Assembly: GCA_030267215.1 (NCBI GenBank)
Contig: JAJDJP010000002.1
Coordinates: 80,023-144,022, forward strand
Reading direction: 5' to 3'
Source of the DNA: Ruminococcaceae bacterium OttesenSCG-928-A16
GTDB lineage: Bacteria; Bacillota; Clostridia; Oscillospirales; Ruminococcaceae
Length of the DNA: 64,000 nucleotides
Of the stretch, positions 43,042 through 51,500 are shown one piece after another; the stretch's first letter is position 1; every line of letters begins with the position of its first letter. Position numbers and translations under genes: made by a program. The notes below the pieces were generated by a model. That model did not search any database. It had not been told where the DNA came from and was given only the letters and a program-made list of their open reading frames with translations.

Positions 43042-44040
43042 TTACCAGTTATTCACCGCATGCTCGGCAAAGCCTATAATGTCGTGCACATCCAGTTTGG
43101 TGCCATCGTTTAGCACAGCAAAGCCGCTAAAGGCCCCAAACATTTGGTGGGTATTGTTGTTAACCCACAGCAGTTTTATGGCGGTTTCTCTATCGTAAGT
43201 AGGGGCAAGGGTAAGGTGCAGCCTGCCCTCTTCGTCCACTAAGTTCCAAGGTGCGTCATAGCTTTCGCCAAGTTCAAAACGCACCGCACCCAGTTTATGA
43301 ATTTCCCCTTTGTAAAAAATGCAGTTTTCGGTAGCGGCACTGGTGTTGCCAAACCCACAGCCCAAATTAAAACCAAATACCTGGCCGTTTAAATAGCCCG
43401 CTGCATTGGACCAATACCACGCATTATGAAACGGCCACACGCCACGGCCCCAATCTAACAGGCCCCATGCGTTTTCGTCAAACACATATTCTACCCCATT
43501 TGCCACCACCCTGCCAAGGGCTTTCATGCAATTAATTTTGTGGTTATAGTAAAAGGCGGTGGGGTACTCGTTAAACGGGATATTAATGGCCAGCGCCTGT
43601 GGTGTTAGGCGGGTAAGGGTAATTTCGGCCTCTAGCCCGTTACACTTGCAATACAAAAACCGGGTATCGCCACGGGTTTCCAGCCGCATTTTCATGTCTT
43701 TTTTATCGTACAGCAGCACGCCGTCGGCATCGGCCGAGGCGCTAAGCTTTAGGCTGCTAAAGGGCAGGGCTAAAATTTTGTCTTGGGTAAAAATTTTTTC
43801 GCCGGTTTTAAAATTAAACAAGGTAACCCCTATTTGCCCGGCATAGCTTGCATGCCCAAAGGTAAATTGCAGTGCCAAATGGTCGTTATTCACCTGGTAC
43901 CAGTCCCACTCTTTAATGCGGTAAAACGGGGCTTTAATGCGGGCACGGTTGTACTGCAAAATGCCACTAGATGCCCAGCCGGCAATGGGGTGGCCTTGCT
44001 CGTTAAGCACCGGGCCGGGGGTGGTAAAGCGTTTTTCCAT
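43042..44040 (-). CDS. DUF2804 family protein
   Basis: A 332-residue protein matching the DUF2804 pattern: AGWASSGILQYNR near the N-terminus, IKEWDWYQVNND, AWGLLDWGRGVWPFHNAWYWSNA (LLDWGRGVWPF) and FGFNLGCGFGN. No signal peptide or transmembrane helix. The family is uncharacterised and appears to be beta-rich. ATG 44040 has AAGGAG eight bases upstream; the longer frame to 44145 is rejected. The HAD gene lies 30 bases downstream, suggesting a two-gene transcript. Confidence 0.83.
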   Translation of the reverse strand: MEKRFTTPGPVLNEQGHPIAGWASSGILQYNRARIKAPFYRIKEWDWYQVNNDHLALQFTFGHASYAGQIGVTLFNFKTGEKIFTQDKILALPFSSLKLSASADADGVLLYDKKDMKMRLETRGDTRFLYCKCNGLEAEITLTRLTPQALAINIPFNEYPTAFYYNHKINCMKALGRVVANGVEYVFDENAWGLLDWGRGVWPFHNAWYWSNAAGYLNGQVFGFNLGCGFGNTSAATENCIFYKGEIHKLGAVRFELGESYDAPWNLVDEEGRLHLTLAPTYDRETAIKLLWVNNNTHQMFGAFSGFAVLNDGTKLDVHDIIGFAEHAVNNW

Positions 44041-44461
44041 AGCAAGTGCTCCTTTCTTTGGGTGCAAACCTACATTATGGGCTTCTTCTTGCTTTTTAAT
44101 CGTTTCCAGTCTTAACATCGTTTTTTGCAAATAAGGTAACCACAAATTTTACATTTAGGGTATAAATTGTTGTTTTCTTACATTTATTGTACCGCAATTT
44201 TGCAAGTGGTTGCAAGTTTACAAAACCGCCCTTTCCCCACCCTTGCGGCTGTGATATAATAACCGCATAAAGCTGCAATTATATCCCTTATTTAAAAGCA
44301 TATCGCCTTGCCCTTAGCGTGGCAACCGGTAACAAGGCGCAGTTATACCATTCGGTGCTTTCGTGGTATAATAAGAAGATTGAAAAAATTGTACCAGTAT
44401 GGGCCATCGGCCATTTTAAAAATGTGCTGGCCGCCCTAAAAACATAGCATAGGAGAACCCC
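44041..44461. other. Intergenic region before thyA with possible coding remnant and dyad
   Basis: No complete gene. A frame ending at TAG (about 44447) reads ...SVLSWYNKKIEKIVP and AIGHFKNVLAALKT, looks protein-like over some 55 residues, but has no ATG or ribosome site and meets TAA upstream near 44270, so it may be a gene remnant. TTATACCA (44344-44351) and TGGTATAA (44365-44372) are inverted, the right arm overlapping an extended -10 box TGGTATAAT (44364-44372). A second TATAAT is at 44255-44260. Confidence 0.35.
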
Positions 44462-45292
44462 ATGAGCATTGCAGATAACATTTTTATTGAAAATTGCCAA
44501 GACATTTTACAAAATGGAAGCTGGGATACCGGCTACGATGTGCGCCCCCGCTGGGAGGACGGCACCCCCGCCCACACCATTAAAAAATTTGGCCTGGTAA
44601 ACCGATATGACTTGGCCAAAGAATTCCCCATTATTACACTGCGGCGCACCGCCTTTAAATCCTGCATCGACGAATTATTGTGGATTTGGCAAAAAAAATC
44701 CAATAATATCAAAGATTTGAACAGCCATATTTGGGATGCCTGGGCAGACGAAAACGGCACCATTGGCAAGGCTTACGGCTACCAGCTGGGTGTAAAACAC
44801 CACTATGCCGAGGGCGAATTTGACCAAGTGGACCGCATTTTGTTCGATTTAAAAAACAACCCCACCTCGCGGCGTATCCTTTCTAACATTTACAACCACC
44901 ACGATTTAAGCGAGATGGGCCTATACCCCTGTGCCTACAGTGTTACTTTTAACGTTACCGGCAACAAGCTAAACGCCCTGTTAAACCAGCGCAGCCAAGA
45001 CATGCTGGTGGCCAATAACTGGAACGTTTGCCAGTATGCCGTGCTAACCCACATGCTGGCGCAGGTAAGTGGGCTGCAAGTAGGGGAATTTGTGCACGTT
45101 GTGGCCGATGCACATTTGTACGACCGCCACCTTCCCCTGCTGGAAAAGGTATTAAAAAACGAGCCTTATCCCGCCCCCATCTTCCACATGGATGAATCGA
45201 TTACCAATTTTTACGATTTTACGACCGACAGCTTTTCGCTGGAAAATTACCAGTTTCATACTCTGGAAGAAAAAATACCGGTGGCTATTTAA
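44462..45292 (+). CDS. thyA: Thymidylate synthase
   Basis: A 276-residue enzyme methylating dUMP to dTMP with methylene-tetrahydrofolate. The catalytic cysteine is in LYPCAYSVTF, with the conserved SRRILSNIYN, LNQRSQDMLVANNWNVCQYA (QRSQDML) and HVVADAHLYDRH segments. ATG 44462 follows TAGGAGAACCCC. It is followed 32 bases later by folA, which regenerates tetrahydrofolate from the dihydrofolate made here. Confidence 0.97.
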   Translation: MSIADNIFIENCQDILQNGSWDTGYDVRPRWEDGTPAHTIKKFGLVNRYDLAKEFPIITLRRTAFKSCIDELLWIWQKKSNNIKDLNSHIWDAWADENGTIGKAYGYQLGVKHHYAEGEFDQVDRILFDLKNNPTSRRILSNIYNHHDLSEMGLYPCAYSVTFNVTGNKLNALLNQRSQDMLVANNWNVCQYAVLTHMLAQVSGLQVGEFVHVVADAHLYDRHLPLLEKVLKNEPYPAPIFHMDESITNFYDFTTDSFSLENYQFHTLEEKIPVAI

Positions 45293-45324
45293 GTATTTTA
45301 CCCCCCTTGCCAAAGGAGAACCGC

Positions 45325-45837
45325 ATGAACGCAATTGTAAACGTAGACGAAAACTGGGGCATTGGCCGCGACGGCGATTTGATTTTTCCTATCCCAGAAG
45401 ATATGCAATTTTTTAAAAAGATGACCACCGGCAAAATAGTGGTTATGGGCCGGCGCACGCTGGCTTCTTTCCCCGGGGGGCGTGCGCTGAAAGACCGCAC
45501 AAATATTGTGCTTACCCGCAAACAAAACACCCCCATACAAAACGCCATTGTGTGCCATAACCTGGGCCAATTGCAAGCAACCTTGCAGCCACACCCGCCC
45601 CAAGATGTTTTTGTAATTGGGGGCGAGGCCATTTACCGCCAGCTGATAGACAGTTGCGCCATTGCCTATGTAACCAAGGTGCAAAGCAGCGCTGTGGCCG
45701 ATAATCACTTCCCTAATTTAGATGGCAGGCCCGGCTGGATATTGGCGGAGGAAAGCGAGCCGCACCATTACAATGGCCTAACCTTTACCTTTTGCACTTA
45801 CCAAAACCAGCAGGTGCAGCCCATTGCAGCAGAATAG
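45325..45837 (+). CDS. folA: Dihydrofolate reductase
   Basis: A 170-residue NADPH-dependent enzyme. WGIGRDGDLIFPIPEDMQFFK includes the substrate acid residue region, GRRTLASFPGGRAL and VFVIGGEAIYRQL bind the nucleotide, and FTFCTY ends the fold. The C-terminal extension QNQQVQPIAAE goes slightly beyond the usual end. ATG 45325 follows AAAGGAGAACCGC. The 3' end of the gene is part of a 104-bp tandem repeat that continues downstream. Confidence 0.96.
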   Translation: MNAIVNVDENWGIGRDGDLIFPIPEDMQFFKKMTTGKIVVMGRRTLASFPGGRALKDRTNIVLTRKQNTPIQNAIVCHNLGQLQATLQPHPPQDVFVIGGEAIYRQLIDSCAIAYVTKVQSSAVADNHFPNLDGRPGWILAEESEPHHYNGLTFTFCTYQNQQVQPIAAE

Positions 45838-46027
45838 TTTTGCAGGTTTGGTGTTTTGTTCCCCGCCGCCGGCGGGGAACGGGGTAGCTTACCTTTTGCA
45901 CCTACCAAAACCAACAGGTGCAACCCATTGCAACAGAATAGTTTTGCAGGTTTGGTGTTTTGTTCCCCGCCGCCGGCGGGGAACGGGGTAGCTTACCTTT
46001 TGCACCTACCAAAACCAGCAGGTGCAG
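45787..46027 (+). repeat. 104-bp tandem repeat containing the folA 3' end
   Basis: Unit starts at 45787, 45891 and 45995: two full copies and a third of about 33 bases. Each full unit has the last codons of folA, the TAG, and a GC-rich hairpin CCCCGCCGCCGGCGGGG. Copies 1 and 2 differ at four positions, all in the folA-derived part; three of them would be silent in the folA frame. The hairpin part is identical. The downstream copies are not in an expressed frame. Confidence 0.9.
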
Positions 46028-46244
46028 TCTATCGCATATCAGTGTTTAAAATCCCCTGCCCCACCGCTTGTTACACATCGCTATGCTTTGTGGCGGTGGG
46101 TTGCCAGCTGCATACCAACTGGCAATGCAAAGCACCCCATCCGAAGCCTGACGGGTGTTTTGTTTAGGGCAAATCATACTTTTAAAAATTAACAAATTGT
46201 ATTTTTTATGTAAAATATCTGTTTTTGTATAGGAGTGCATGCGC
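46028..46244. other. Spacer before coaX, no gene seen
   Basis: Together with the repeat copies this makes a 407-base gap between folA and coaX. After the third partial repeat there is no gene, only AT-rich sequence near the coaX start. TAAAAT at 46211-46216 could be a -10 but has no matching -35. Confidence 0.4.
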
Positions 46245-47021
46245 ATGGTTTTAACAATAGATGTGGGCAACAGCAACATTGTGCTGGGAGGCTACCAAAA
46301 TGATAAAATTTGCTTTTTGGCACGCATTGCCACCAACCGCCACCTAGAGGCCGACCAATATGCCCTAGAATTGCGTGGCATTTTAGAGCTGTATGGCGTA
46401 GAGCAAAAATCTATTAAGGGCATTGCTATTTCGTCGGTAGTGCCGGTGGTTACCCCCTTGCTGGTGCAGGCACTGGCGCACTTTACCAATGCAAAGCCCC
46501 TGGTTTTGTGTTTGGCAAATGCGGGCAACCTACGCATTGATATTGAACAGCCAGAGGAACTGGGCATGGACCTTTTGGCAAGTGCTTTGGCAACCTACCA
46601 TAGTTACCCCCTGCCCGCCGCTATTATAGATATGGGCACTGCCACCAAAATAACCGCACTGGATGCAGACGGGGTTTTGCGCGGTGTTTCGATTGCGCCG
46701 GGGCTTTTTGTTTCATTAGAAGCACTGGTGGGCGGGGCCAGCCTGCTAAAAGGCATTGCGCTAAACGCCCCCAACACCCCGGCTGCCATTGGCCGCAACA
46801 CAGCCAAAAGCATGCAAAGTGGCCTGCTGCTTGGCACTGCCGATATGCTGGACGGCCTGCTGGACCGTTTTGCCGCCGAAATGGGCCCCCTTGCTACCAT
46901 AGTGGCCACCGGTGGCGGCGCACCCTTGGTAATTGCCCACTGCCGCCATAAAATAGATTTTGTAGACACCCTGCTGCTGGACGGTTTATATTGGGCTTAT
47001 AGGCAAAACAAGGGCGAATAG
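46245..47021 (+). CDS. coaX: Type III pantothenate kinase
   Basis: A 258-residue ATP-dependent kinase starting coenzyme A synthesis, of the ASKHA-fold CoaX family. LTIDVGNSNIVLGGY binds phosphate, GMDLLASALA, IDMGTATKITALD and GVSIAPGL follow, and VATGGGAPL binds the nucleotide. ATG 46245 is preferred over 46239 because AGGAG lies nine bases before the former and three before the latter. Single gene, cytoplasmic. Confidence 0.94.
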   Translation: MVLTIDVGNSNIVLGGYQNDKICFLARIATNRHLEADQYALELRGILELYGVEQKSIKGIAISSVVPVVTPLLVQALAHFTNAKPLVLCLANAGNLRIDIEQPEELGMDLLASALATYHSYPLPAAIIDMGTATKITALDADGVLRGVSIAPGLFVSLEALVGGASLLKGIALNAPNTPAAIGRNTAKSMQSGLLLGTADMLDGLLDRFAAEMGPLATIVATGGGAPLVIAHCRHKIDFVDTLLLDGLYWAYRQNKGE

Positions 47022-47228
47022 CCCGGGTATGCCACACGGTATTTTCTTTTTGGCCCTGCATTATTTGGCTGCTCCCCCGTAGGCGCAGCCCTTACTTTTC
47101 TCTTGCTCTTTTATGTAAAAATATATTTTATGTTACCCTGTTTATTGCTAATTAATTTTCCGCCTTTGAAAATTCCTTCGGGGTTGCCTCGTACTAATGT
47201 ACAGAACCACTTGAAGGAGAGGCACACC

Positions 47229-47948
47229 ATGCAAAAACAAGGTAACATAAATAAGCAAAAAAAGTTTACCCAACTGCCACCCCGCCAAAAGGCTGCCGTT
47301 GTGGCTGTTATTGCCGCGCTGGCAGTGCTGGCCGGCTTGGTTTTTTGGTTTGTTGGCCGCCCCATGCTAACCCTTGCCAGCCAGCCCGATGTATTTAGAA
47401 ACTGGGTGCAAACCCATGGTATTTGGGGCCGCCTTGCTTTTGTTGGCATGATGACCCTACAAATTGTGATTGCTTTTATACCGGGCGAACCCCTTGAAAT
47501 TGGTGCCGGCTATGCCTTTGGCGCCATAGAAGGAAGCCTTTTATGCATGCTTGGCGCACTTATTGGCAGCATTATCATTTTTGCTTTTGTGCGCAGCTTT
47601 GGGGTAAAATTGGTAGAGTTATTTTTCTCGAAAGACAAAATTCAAAACCTTTCTTTTTTACAAAATAACCAAAAGCTAAATGCATTGGTTTTTCTTATTT
47701 TTTTCATCCCCGGCACCCCCAAAGATTTGCTATCGTACTTTGTTGGCCTTACCCAAATGCGGTTTTTAACCTGGCTGGCTATTTCTACCTTTGCGCGCAT
47801 TCCCTCTATTGTTACCTCTACCATTGGGGGCGATGCGCTGGGCATGCAAAACTACCAATTTGCCATTATTGTGTTTGTGGTTACGCTTGCCATTAGCGGC
47901 ATTGGGCTTTTGGTATACCGCCACATTTGCAGGGTTAAAAATAAGTAG
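47229..47948 (+). CDS. TVP38/TMEM64 (VTT domain) membrane protein
   Basis: A 239-residue protein with about five to six membrane segments. The family motif is visible as FIPGEPLEIGAGYAFG followed by GSIIIFAFVRSFG, and FIPGTPKDLLSYFVGLT. The family (SNARE-associated/VTT or DedA-like) is linked to lipid scrambling or transport. ATG 47229 has GAAGGAGAGGCACACC; the upstream frame to 47103 lacks a ribosome site. No operon partner. Confidence 0.87.
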   Translation: MQKQGNINKQKKFTQLPPRQKAAVVAVIAALAVLAGLVFWFVGRPMLTLASQPDVFRNWVQTHGIWGRLAFVGMMTLQIVIAFIPGEPLEIGAGYAFGAIEGSLLCMLGALIGSIIIFAFVRSFGVKLVELFFSKDKIQNLSFLQNNQKLNALVFLIFFIPGTPKDLLSYFVGLTQMRFLTWLAISTFARIPSIVTSTIGGDALGMQNYQFAIIVFVVTLAISGIGLLVYRHICRVKNK

Positions 47949-48019
47949 CCTTTGCAGCATATACTTTTAGTATTAAATGTATTTAATTATACTTATATTA
48001 ACCCAAAAAGGAGCTTGCT

Positions 48020-48240
48020 ATGACACTGCAAATATTACCCGCACCATTTTCGGTTTGCCAGCTGGCAGATGCAGGGCAGGTAAACTGGAATGCCCCCTAT
48101 GTGTTTGCCACCAAAACCGAGGAGGAGGTATCGCTGGTGTGCCCACCCAGTTTGTGCCAGCAGGCACAACTGCCCGCAGCGACGGCTGGCGCGCCTTTAA
48201 AGTAGATGCTGTGATGGATTTTTCTTTATCTGGCTTATAG
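48020..48240 (+). pseudogene. Decayed ACT-domain protein gene
   Basis: The frame from ATG 48020 (TLQILPAPFSVCQLADAGQV...EEVSLVCP, first 20 residues shown with a gap) resembles the start of a small ACT-domain protein family. Near 48144 the similarity continues in the next frame as TQFVPAGTTARSDGW and RAFKVDAVMDFSLSGL, consistent with loss of one base in a proline codon. A TAG at 48238 then cuts off the remaining half of the domain. AAAGGAGCTTGCT precedes the ATG. The gene is probably non-functional. Confidence 0.65.
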
Positions 48241-48245
48241 GCAAA

Positions 48246-48292
48246 AAAACAGTGCCGTTTGTAATACTACAAACAGCACTGTTTTTATTTTA
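48246..48292 (+). terminator. Bidirectional terminator
   Basis: AAACAGTGC and TTTGTA pair with TACAAA and GCACTGTTT, with an A-run before and TTTTATTTT after. It lies between the ACT-domain remnant and the end of the minus-strand ldh. Confidence 0.85.
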
Positions 48293-48313
48293 TAATTTAT
48301 TATGGTATTGCCC

Positions 48314-49267
48314 TTACAGCGAAAGGCCTGCATAAGTTTCGCGCAGCAAATCGCAAGAAGATTTGAACTTTTGCAGTTCTTCTTCGGTCAAATCCAGCTC
48401 TAGCACTTTTTGCACACCGTTGCGGTTTACAATGCAGGGCGCGCCCACATACACTCCGCTCTCGCCATATTCGCCCCGCAGCATGCTAGATACCGTAAGC
48501 ACACTGTTTTCGTTGCCAAAAATAGCACGGGTAATGCGCACCATCGCCATGCCAATGCCATAATAAGTGGCCTTTTTTGCCTCGATTATTTTTTCGGCTG
48601 CTGTGCGCACTTCTACCTCTATTTGCCCAAGGGCGGCATTGCAGCTTTGGGTATCCCCTTCTTGGCAAATGGTGGTAACGGGTTTGGTGGCTATCATCGC
48701 CTGGCTCCACGGCACAAATTCCGAGTCCCCATGTTCGCCCATTACATAAGCATGCACATTGCGGGGGTCTACCTCAAAAAAGTCTCCCACCAAATAGCGC
48801 AGGCGGGCGGTATCCAGCGCGGTGCCGGTGCCCACCACCCGGCGGGGGTTAAAGCCCGAAAGCGAACAGACAATGTGGGTCATAATATCCACCGGGTTGG
48901 TGGCAACCAAAAAGATACCATTAAACCCGCTTTCGGTAATGGGGTTTACAATGCTACGAAACACCGCCAGGTTACGCTCCAGCAGTTCCAGCCGGGTTTC
49001 GCCCGGTTTTTGGCCCACGCCTGCGCAAATGGCAACAATGTCGGCATTGGCACAGTCTTTATATTCGCCCGCGGTAATCTTCATGTGAGAGCCCGAAAAT
49101 GCAAGCCCATGGTTTAAGTCCATCGCCTCACCCTCGGCACGTTTTTTGTCCACATCTATCAAAACCAGTTCATCGCAAATGTTTTGGTTTAGCATGGCAT
49201 AAGCATAGCTCATGCCTACCATACCGGTGCCCACCAGCACCACTTTGCGGCTATCTTTTAAAAACAT
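48314..49267 (-). CDS. ldh: L-lactate dehydrogenase
   Basis: A 317-residue NAD-dependent enzyme reducing pyruvate to lactate, regenerating NAD in fermentation. VGTGMVGMSYAYAM binds NAD; GQKPGETRLELLERN carries the substrate-specificity loop, with glutamine at the position that separates lactate from malate dehydrogenases; GTALDTARLRY and GEHGDSE with the catalytic histidine follow. ATG has AGGAGGCCTTACT. A promoter with near-consensus boxes lies upstream and a hairpin GCTGGC/GCCAGC is in the leader. Confidence 0.95.
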   Translation of the reverse strand: MFLKDSRKVVLVGTGMVGMSYAYAMLNQNICDELVLIDVDKKRAEGEAMDLNHGLAFSGSHMKITAGEYKDCANADIVAICAGVGQKPGETRLELLERNLAVFRSIVNPITESGFNGIFLVATNPVDIMTHIVCSLSGFNPRRVVGTGTALDTARLRYLVGDFFEVDPRNVHAYVMGEHGDSEFVPWSQAMIATKPVTTICQEGDTQSCNAALGQIEVEVRTAAEKIIEAKKATYYGIGMAMVRITRAIFGNENSVLTVSSMLRGEYGESGVYVGAPCIVNRNGVQKVLELDLTEEELQKFKSSCDLLRETYAGLSL

Positions 49268-49313
49268 AGTAAGGCCTCCTACGCTGGCCCTTTATGCCAG
49301 CAACATTTTCTCT

Positions 49314-49343
49314 ATTATACGCAGTAAACCGTAAAGCTGTAAA
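49314..49343 (-). promoter_or_regulatory. Promoter of ldh
   Basis: Minus strand TTTACA, 18-base spacer, TATAAT. A dyad TTTAAC...GTTAAA (about 49349-49371) overlaps the upstream flank and might bind a regulator. It does not match the Rex consensus. Confidence 0.7.
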
Positions 49344-49436
49344 GCTTTTAACGGCGCTGCAATGTTAAATATACTTTATACTGGCTGTTTTAAAGTAACC
49401 AGCCCTGTTGTTACACGCCTGCGTCCCTGTTCAAAA

Positions 49437-49464
49437 ACTCCTGCCAAGGTTCCCCGGCAGGAGT
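49437..49464 (-). terminator. Terminator after gtrA-type gene
   Basis: ACTCCTGCC / GGCAGGAGT stem with TTTTTG following on the minus strand. It lies 113 bases downstream of the gtrA-type gene. The rest of the 49268-49576 gap holds the ldh promoter and nothing else recognised. Confidence 0.75.
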
Positions 49465-49576
49465 GTTAAGGTTTGCAAAAAGAGTGCCTTATTCCCACTA
49501 AATGGGTTCAATACACCGCCCCGCCACGCTTTCTTGTTCGGGCCTGGCTATACCCATAGTATCTGTGCAGGGTAGT

Positions 49577-50011
49577 TCATTCTTTAAAAGCCCACAGGCG
49601 CTGCCCCACATAATTTAGCAGGGTAAACACTACCTGTATACCCACTATTTGAATAGCCGAGTACCATAACTCGTTAATATTGGGGAACCAATTGGCACGC
49701 ATCCACGGCATGGCAAGGTGGTTTAGCCCATACGAAAGCAAAAAGCAAACCGTTACCACCACCGTAAAACGAAAAATGCTTTGCCCCAGTGGTGCCTTGC
49801 TTTTAAAGCTGTATTTGCGGTTAAAGTAAAAGCTGGCAACGCTGCAAACTGCGTACATGGTGGCGGTGGCTGCAAACAAACCCCACCCCGCATAGTTGCG
49901 CAGCAAAAAGCTGCCCACCATAGAAACAACCGTATTTAAGCCACCAATAATGGCAAAAATCAACAGGCTTTTATCCCAAAAAAAGCCAAACAGTTTTTTA
50001 ATTAATTTCAT
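49577..50011 (-). CDS. GtrA-like membrane protein
   Basis: A 144-residue protein with four transmembrane helices. FAIIGGLNTVVSMVGSFLLRNYAG and ATATMYAVCSVASFYFNRKYSFKS (FYFNRKYSFKS is characteristic) match the GtrA family, and NYVGQRLWAFKE ends it. Family members help flip or transport undecaprenyl-linked sugars for wall polysaccharide decoration. The start lies one base past the cyclophilin stop, so translation is coupled. Confidence 0.9.
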   Translation of the reverse strand: MKLIKKLFGFFWDKSLLIFAIIGGLNTVVSMVGSFLLRNYAGWGLFAATATMYAVCSVASFYFNRKYSFKSKAPLGQSIFRFTVVVTVCFLLSYGLNHLAMPWMRANWFPNINELWYSAIQIVGIQVVFTLLNYVGQRLWAFKE

Positions 50012-50012
50012 A

Positions 50013-50486
50013 TTAATCTATAATTCGCACGGTTTCCATCACAACATCTTGCAGTGGGCGGTCGTTGGGGTTGGTGGGCACAGCGGCAATTTCGTCCACC
50101 ACATCCATACCCTCTACCACTTTACCAAAAGCGGCATAGTTACCGTCCAAAAATTCGGAATCTTGGTGCACAATAAAAAATTGGCTGCCGGCCGAGTCTG
50201 GGTCTTGCGAGCGGGCCATGCTTAGCGTGCCACGGGTGTGTTTTAGGGGGTTATCCCAGCCATTGCTGGCAAATTCGCCCTTTACACGGGTGTCGGGGCC
50301 ACCCATTCCCGTGCCGTCGGGGTCGCCACCTTGTATCATAAAGCCAGAGATAATCCGATGGAAAATTAAACCATCGTAAAAGCCTTCTTTGGCCAGTTTT
50401 TCAAAGTTTGCCACCGATAACGGCGCGGCTTTTTCGTCTAGCTCGATGCGGATAACCCCGCCGTTTTTCATTGTAATTTCTACCAT
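50013..50486 (-). CDS. Peptidyl-prolyl cis-trans isomerase (cyclophilin type)
   Basis: A 157-residue cytoplasmic foldase. FHRIISGFMIQGGDPDGTGMGG contains the catalytic arginine region (FHRIISGFMIQGGDP), and LSMARSQDPDSAGSQFFI and AAFGKVVEGMDVVD follow. No signal peptide. ATG with AGGAGACACAATA. Coupled to the downstream GtrA-like gene. Confidence 0.95.
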   Translation of the reverse strand: MVEITMKNGGVIRIELDEKAAPLSVANFEKLAKEGFYDGLIFHRIISGFMIQGGDPDGTGMGGPDTRVKGEFASNGWDNPLKHTRGTLSMARSQDPDSAGSQFFIVHQDSEFLDGNYAAFGKVVEGMDVVDEIAAVPTNPNDRPLQDVVMETVRIID

Positions 50487-50582
50487 TATTGTGTCTCCTG
50501 TTCTTGGTTTATTTAAAATTAATTTATAATTTTTGCCATTGTAAACTTGCTACACGCCACCCGTTAGCCCAGCGCTATTTTG

Positions 50583-51476
50583 CTACGGCTGGCTGCCGGT
50601 GGGGCTGCTAGCCGCATAGCTTGCCACGCTGCTGGCCTCTTGTGCCGTTTGGTGTTCCATATATTCTTCTAATGTGGTAAAACCCTGCTGCTGCATTAAA
50701 AAAGCATGGTTGGCGCCCACATAGCGGTAATGCCAAGGCTCGTACGCAATGCCGGTAATGGCCTCGGTGGTTTTGGCATAGCGCAAAATAAACCCGTATT
50801 CGGTGCAGTTTTGCTGCAGCCAGGCAAAAGCTGGGGTGTTTTCAAAGCTTTCTTCAATGCTGTCAATGTCTATGGCAAGGCCGGCCTCGTGCTCGCTGGT
50901 GCCGGGTATGGCGTAGTACCGGCGGGTTTCTTCCTCGGCTTTTTGCTGGGTGTACCCTTGGCTTAAATACCGCTGAATACTTGCATTGTAGTTGTTGGTT
51001 TGCCGCTGGTTGCTGCGGTAGCCCGAAATAGGGGTTAAGGTAACCCCATCGGCTTTGGCAGCCGCCTGCATAGCCGTAAAAGCTTTGGCGGCGTTGCGCT
51101 GCATGGTTTGCCCGTTGCCAACGCTTACAAGGTCTAGCTCCAGGGTTTTGGGCACGGCGTTTTCGGCATTTAGCAGCAGGGGCAGGTCTGCCTCGTTATA
51201 GGGGCTGCTGGGCGGCTGGGGCAGCGCCGGCGGTTGCGATACCACCGACGAAACCGGCACCGAAGAAGGAACCAAGGACACCGATACCGAAGACGAGACG
51301 GCCGGCTGTTTACCAAGGCTAAGCAGCAAGGTTGCCAGCACACCAAGCGCACAAAACCCAACCAGCAAAGCCAATACTTTTAAGGGGGTTTTGCTGCGCT
51401 TTTTTTTGCTTGGCATTTTTTTATACGCAGCCCTATAGGGCTGTTTTTGTTGCTGTTTCTGCTGCTTTTTTTGCAT
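50583..51476 (-). CDS. VanY-type D-alanyl-D-alanine carboxypeptidase, copy 1
   Basis: A 297-residue membrane-anchored M15B-type peptidase. Basic Gln/Lys-rich N-terminus, one transmembrane helix (about 33-53), a Ser/Val/Pro linker, then the zinc peptidase domain: SGYRSNQRQ, GTSEHEAGLAIDID with His and Asp ligands, and EPWHYRYVG. It would trim D-alanine from peptidoglycan stems. The tail EASSVASYAASSPTG is of the SVAS type. The central 70 residues are almost identical at DNA level to the paralogue at 55971-56777. Confidence 0.92.
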   Translation of the reverse strand: MQKKQQKQQQKQPYRAAYKKMPSKKKRSKTPLKVLALLVGFCALGVLATLLLSLGKQPAVSSSVSVSLVPSSVPVSSVVSQPPALPQPPSSPYNEADLPLLLNAENAVPKTLELDLVSVGNGQTMQRNAAKAFTAMQAAAKADGVTLTPISGYRSNQRQTNNYNASIQRYLSQGYTQQKAEEETRRYYAIPGTSEHEAGLAIDIDSIEESFENTPAFAWLQQNCTEYGFILRYAKTTEAITGIAYEPWHYRYVGANHAFLMQQQGFTTLEEYMEHQTAQEASSVASYAASSPTGSQP

Positions 51477-51500
51477 TGGCTCCCCCAGTGTATTTATGCG

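Noticed and set aside
45856..46167. 103-residue frame across the tandem repeats after folA
   Set aside because: It is an out-of-frame reading of the duplicated folA end, with no ribosome site.
49349..49371. TTTAAC...GTTAAA dyad upstream of ldh as a Rex site
   Set aside because: Rex operators have a shorter spacer and TTGTGAA-type arms, so the match is not good enough to call.
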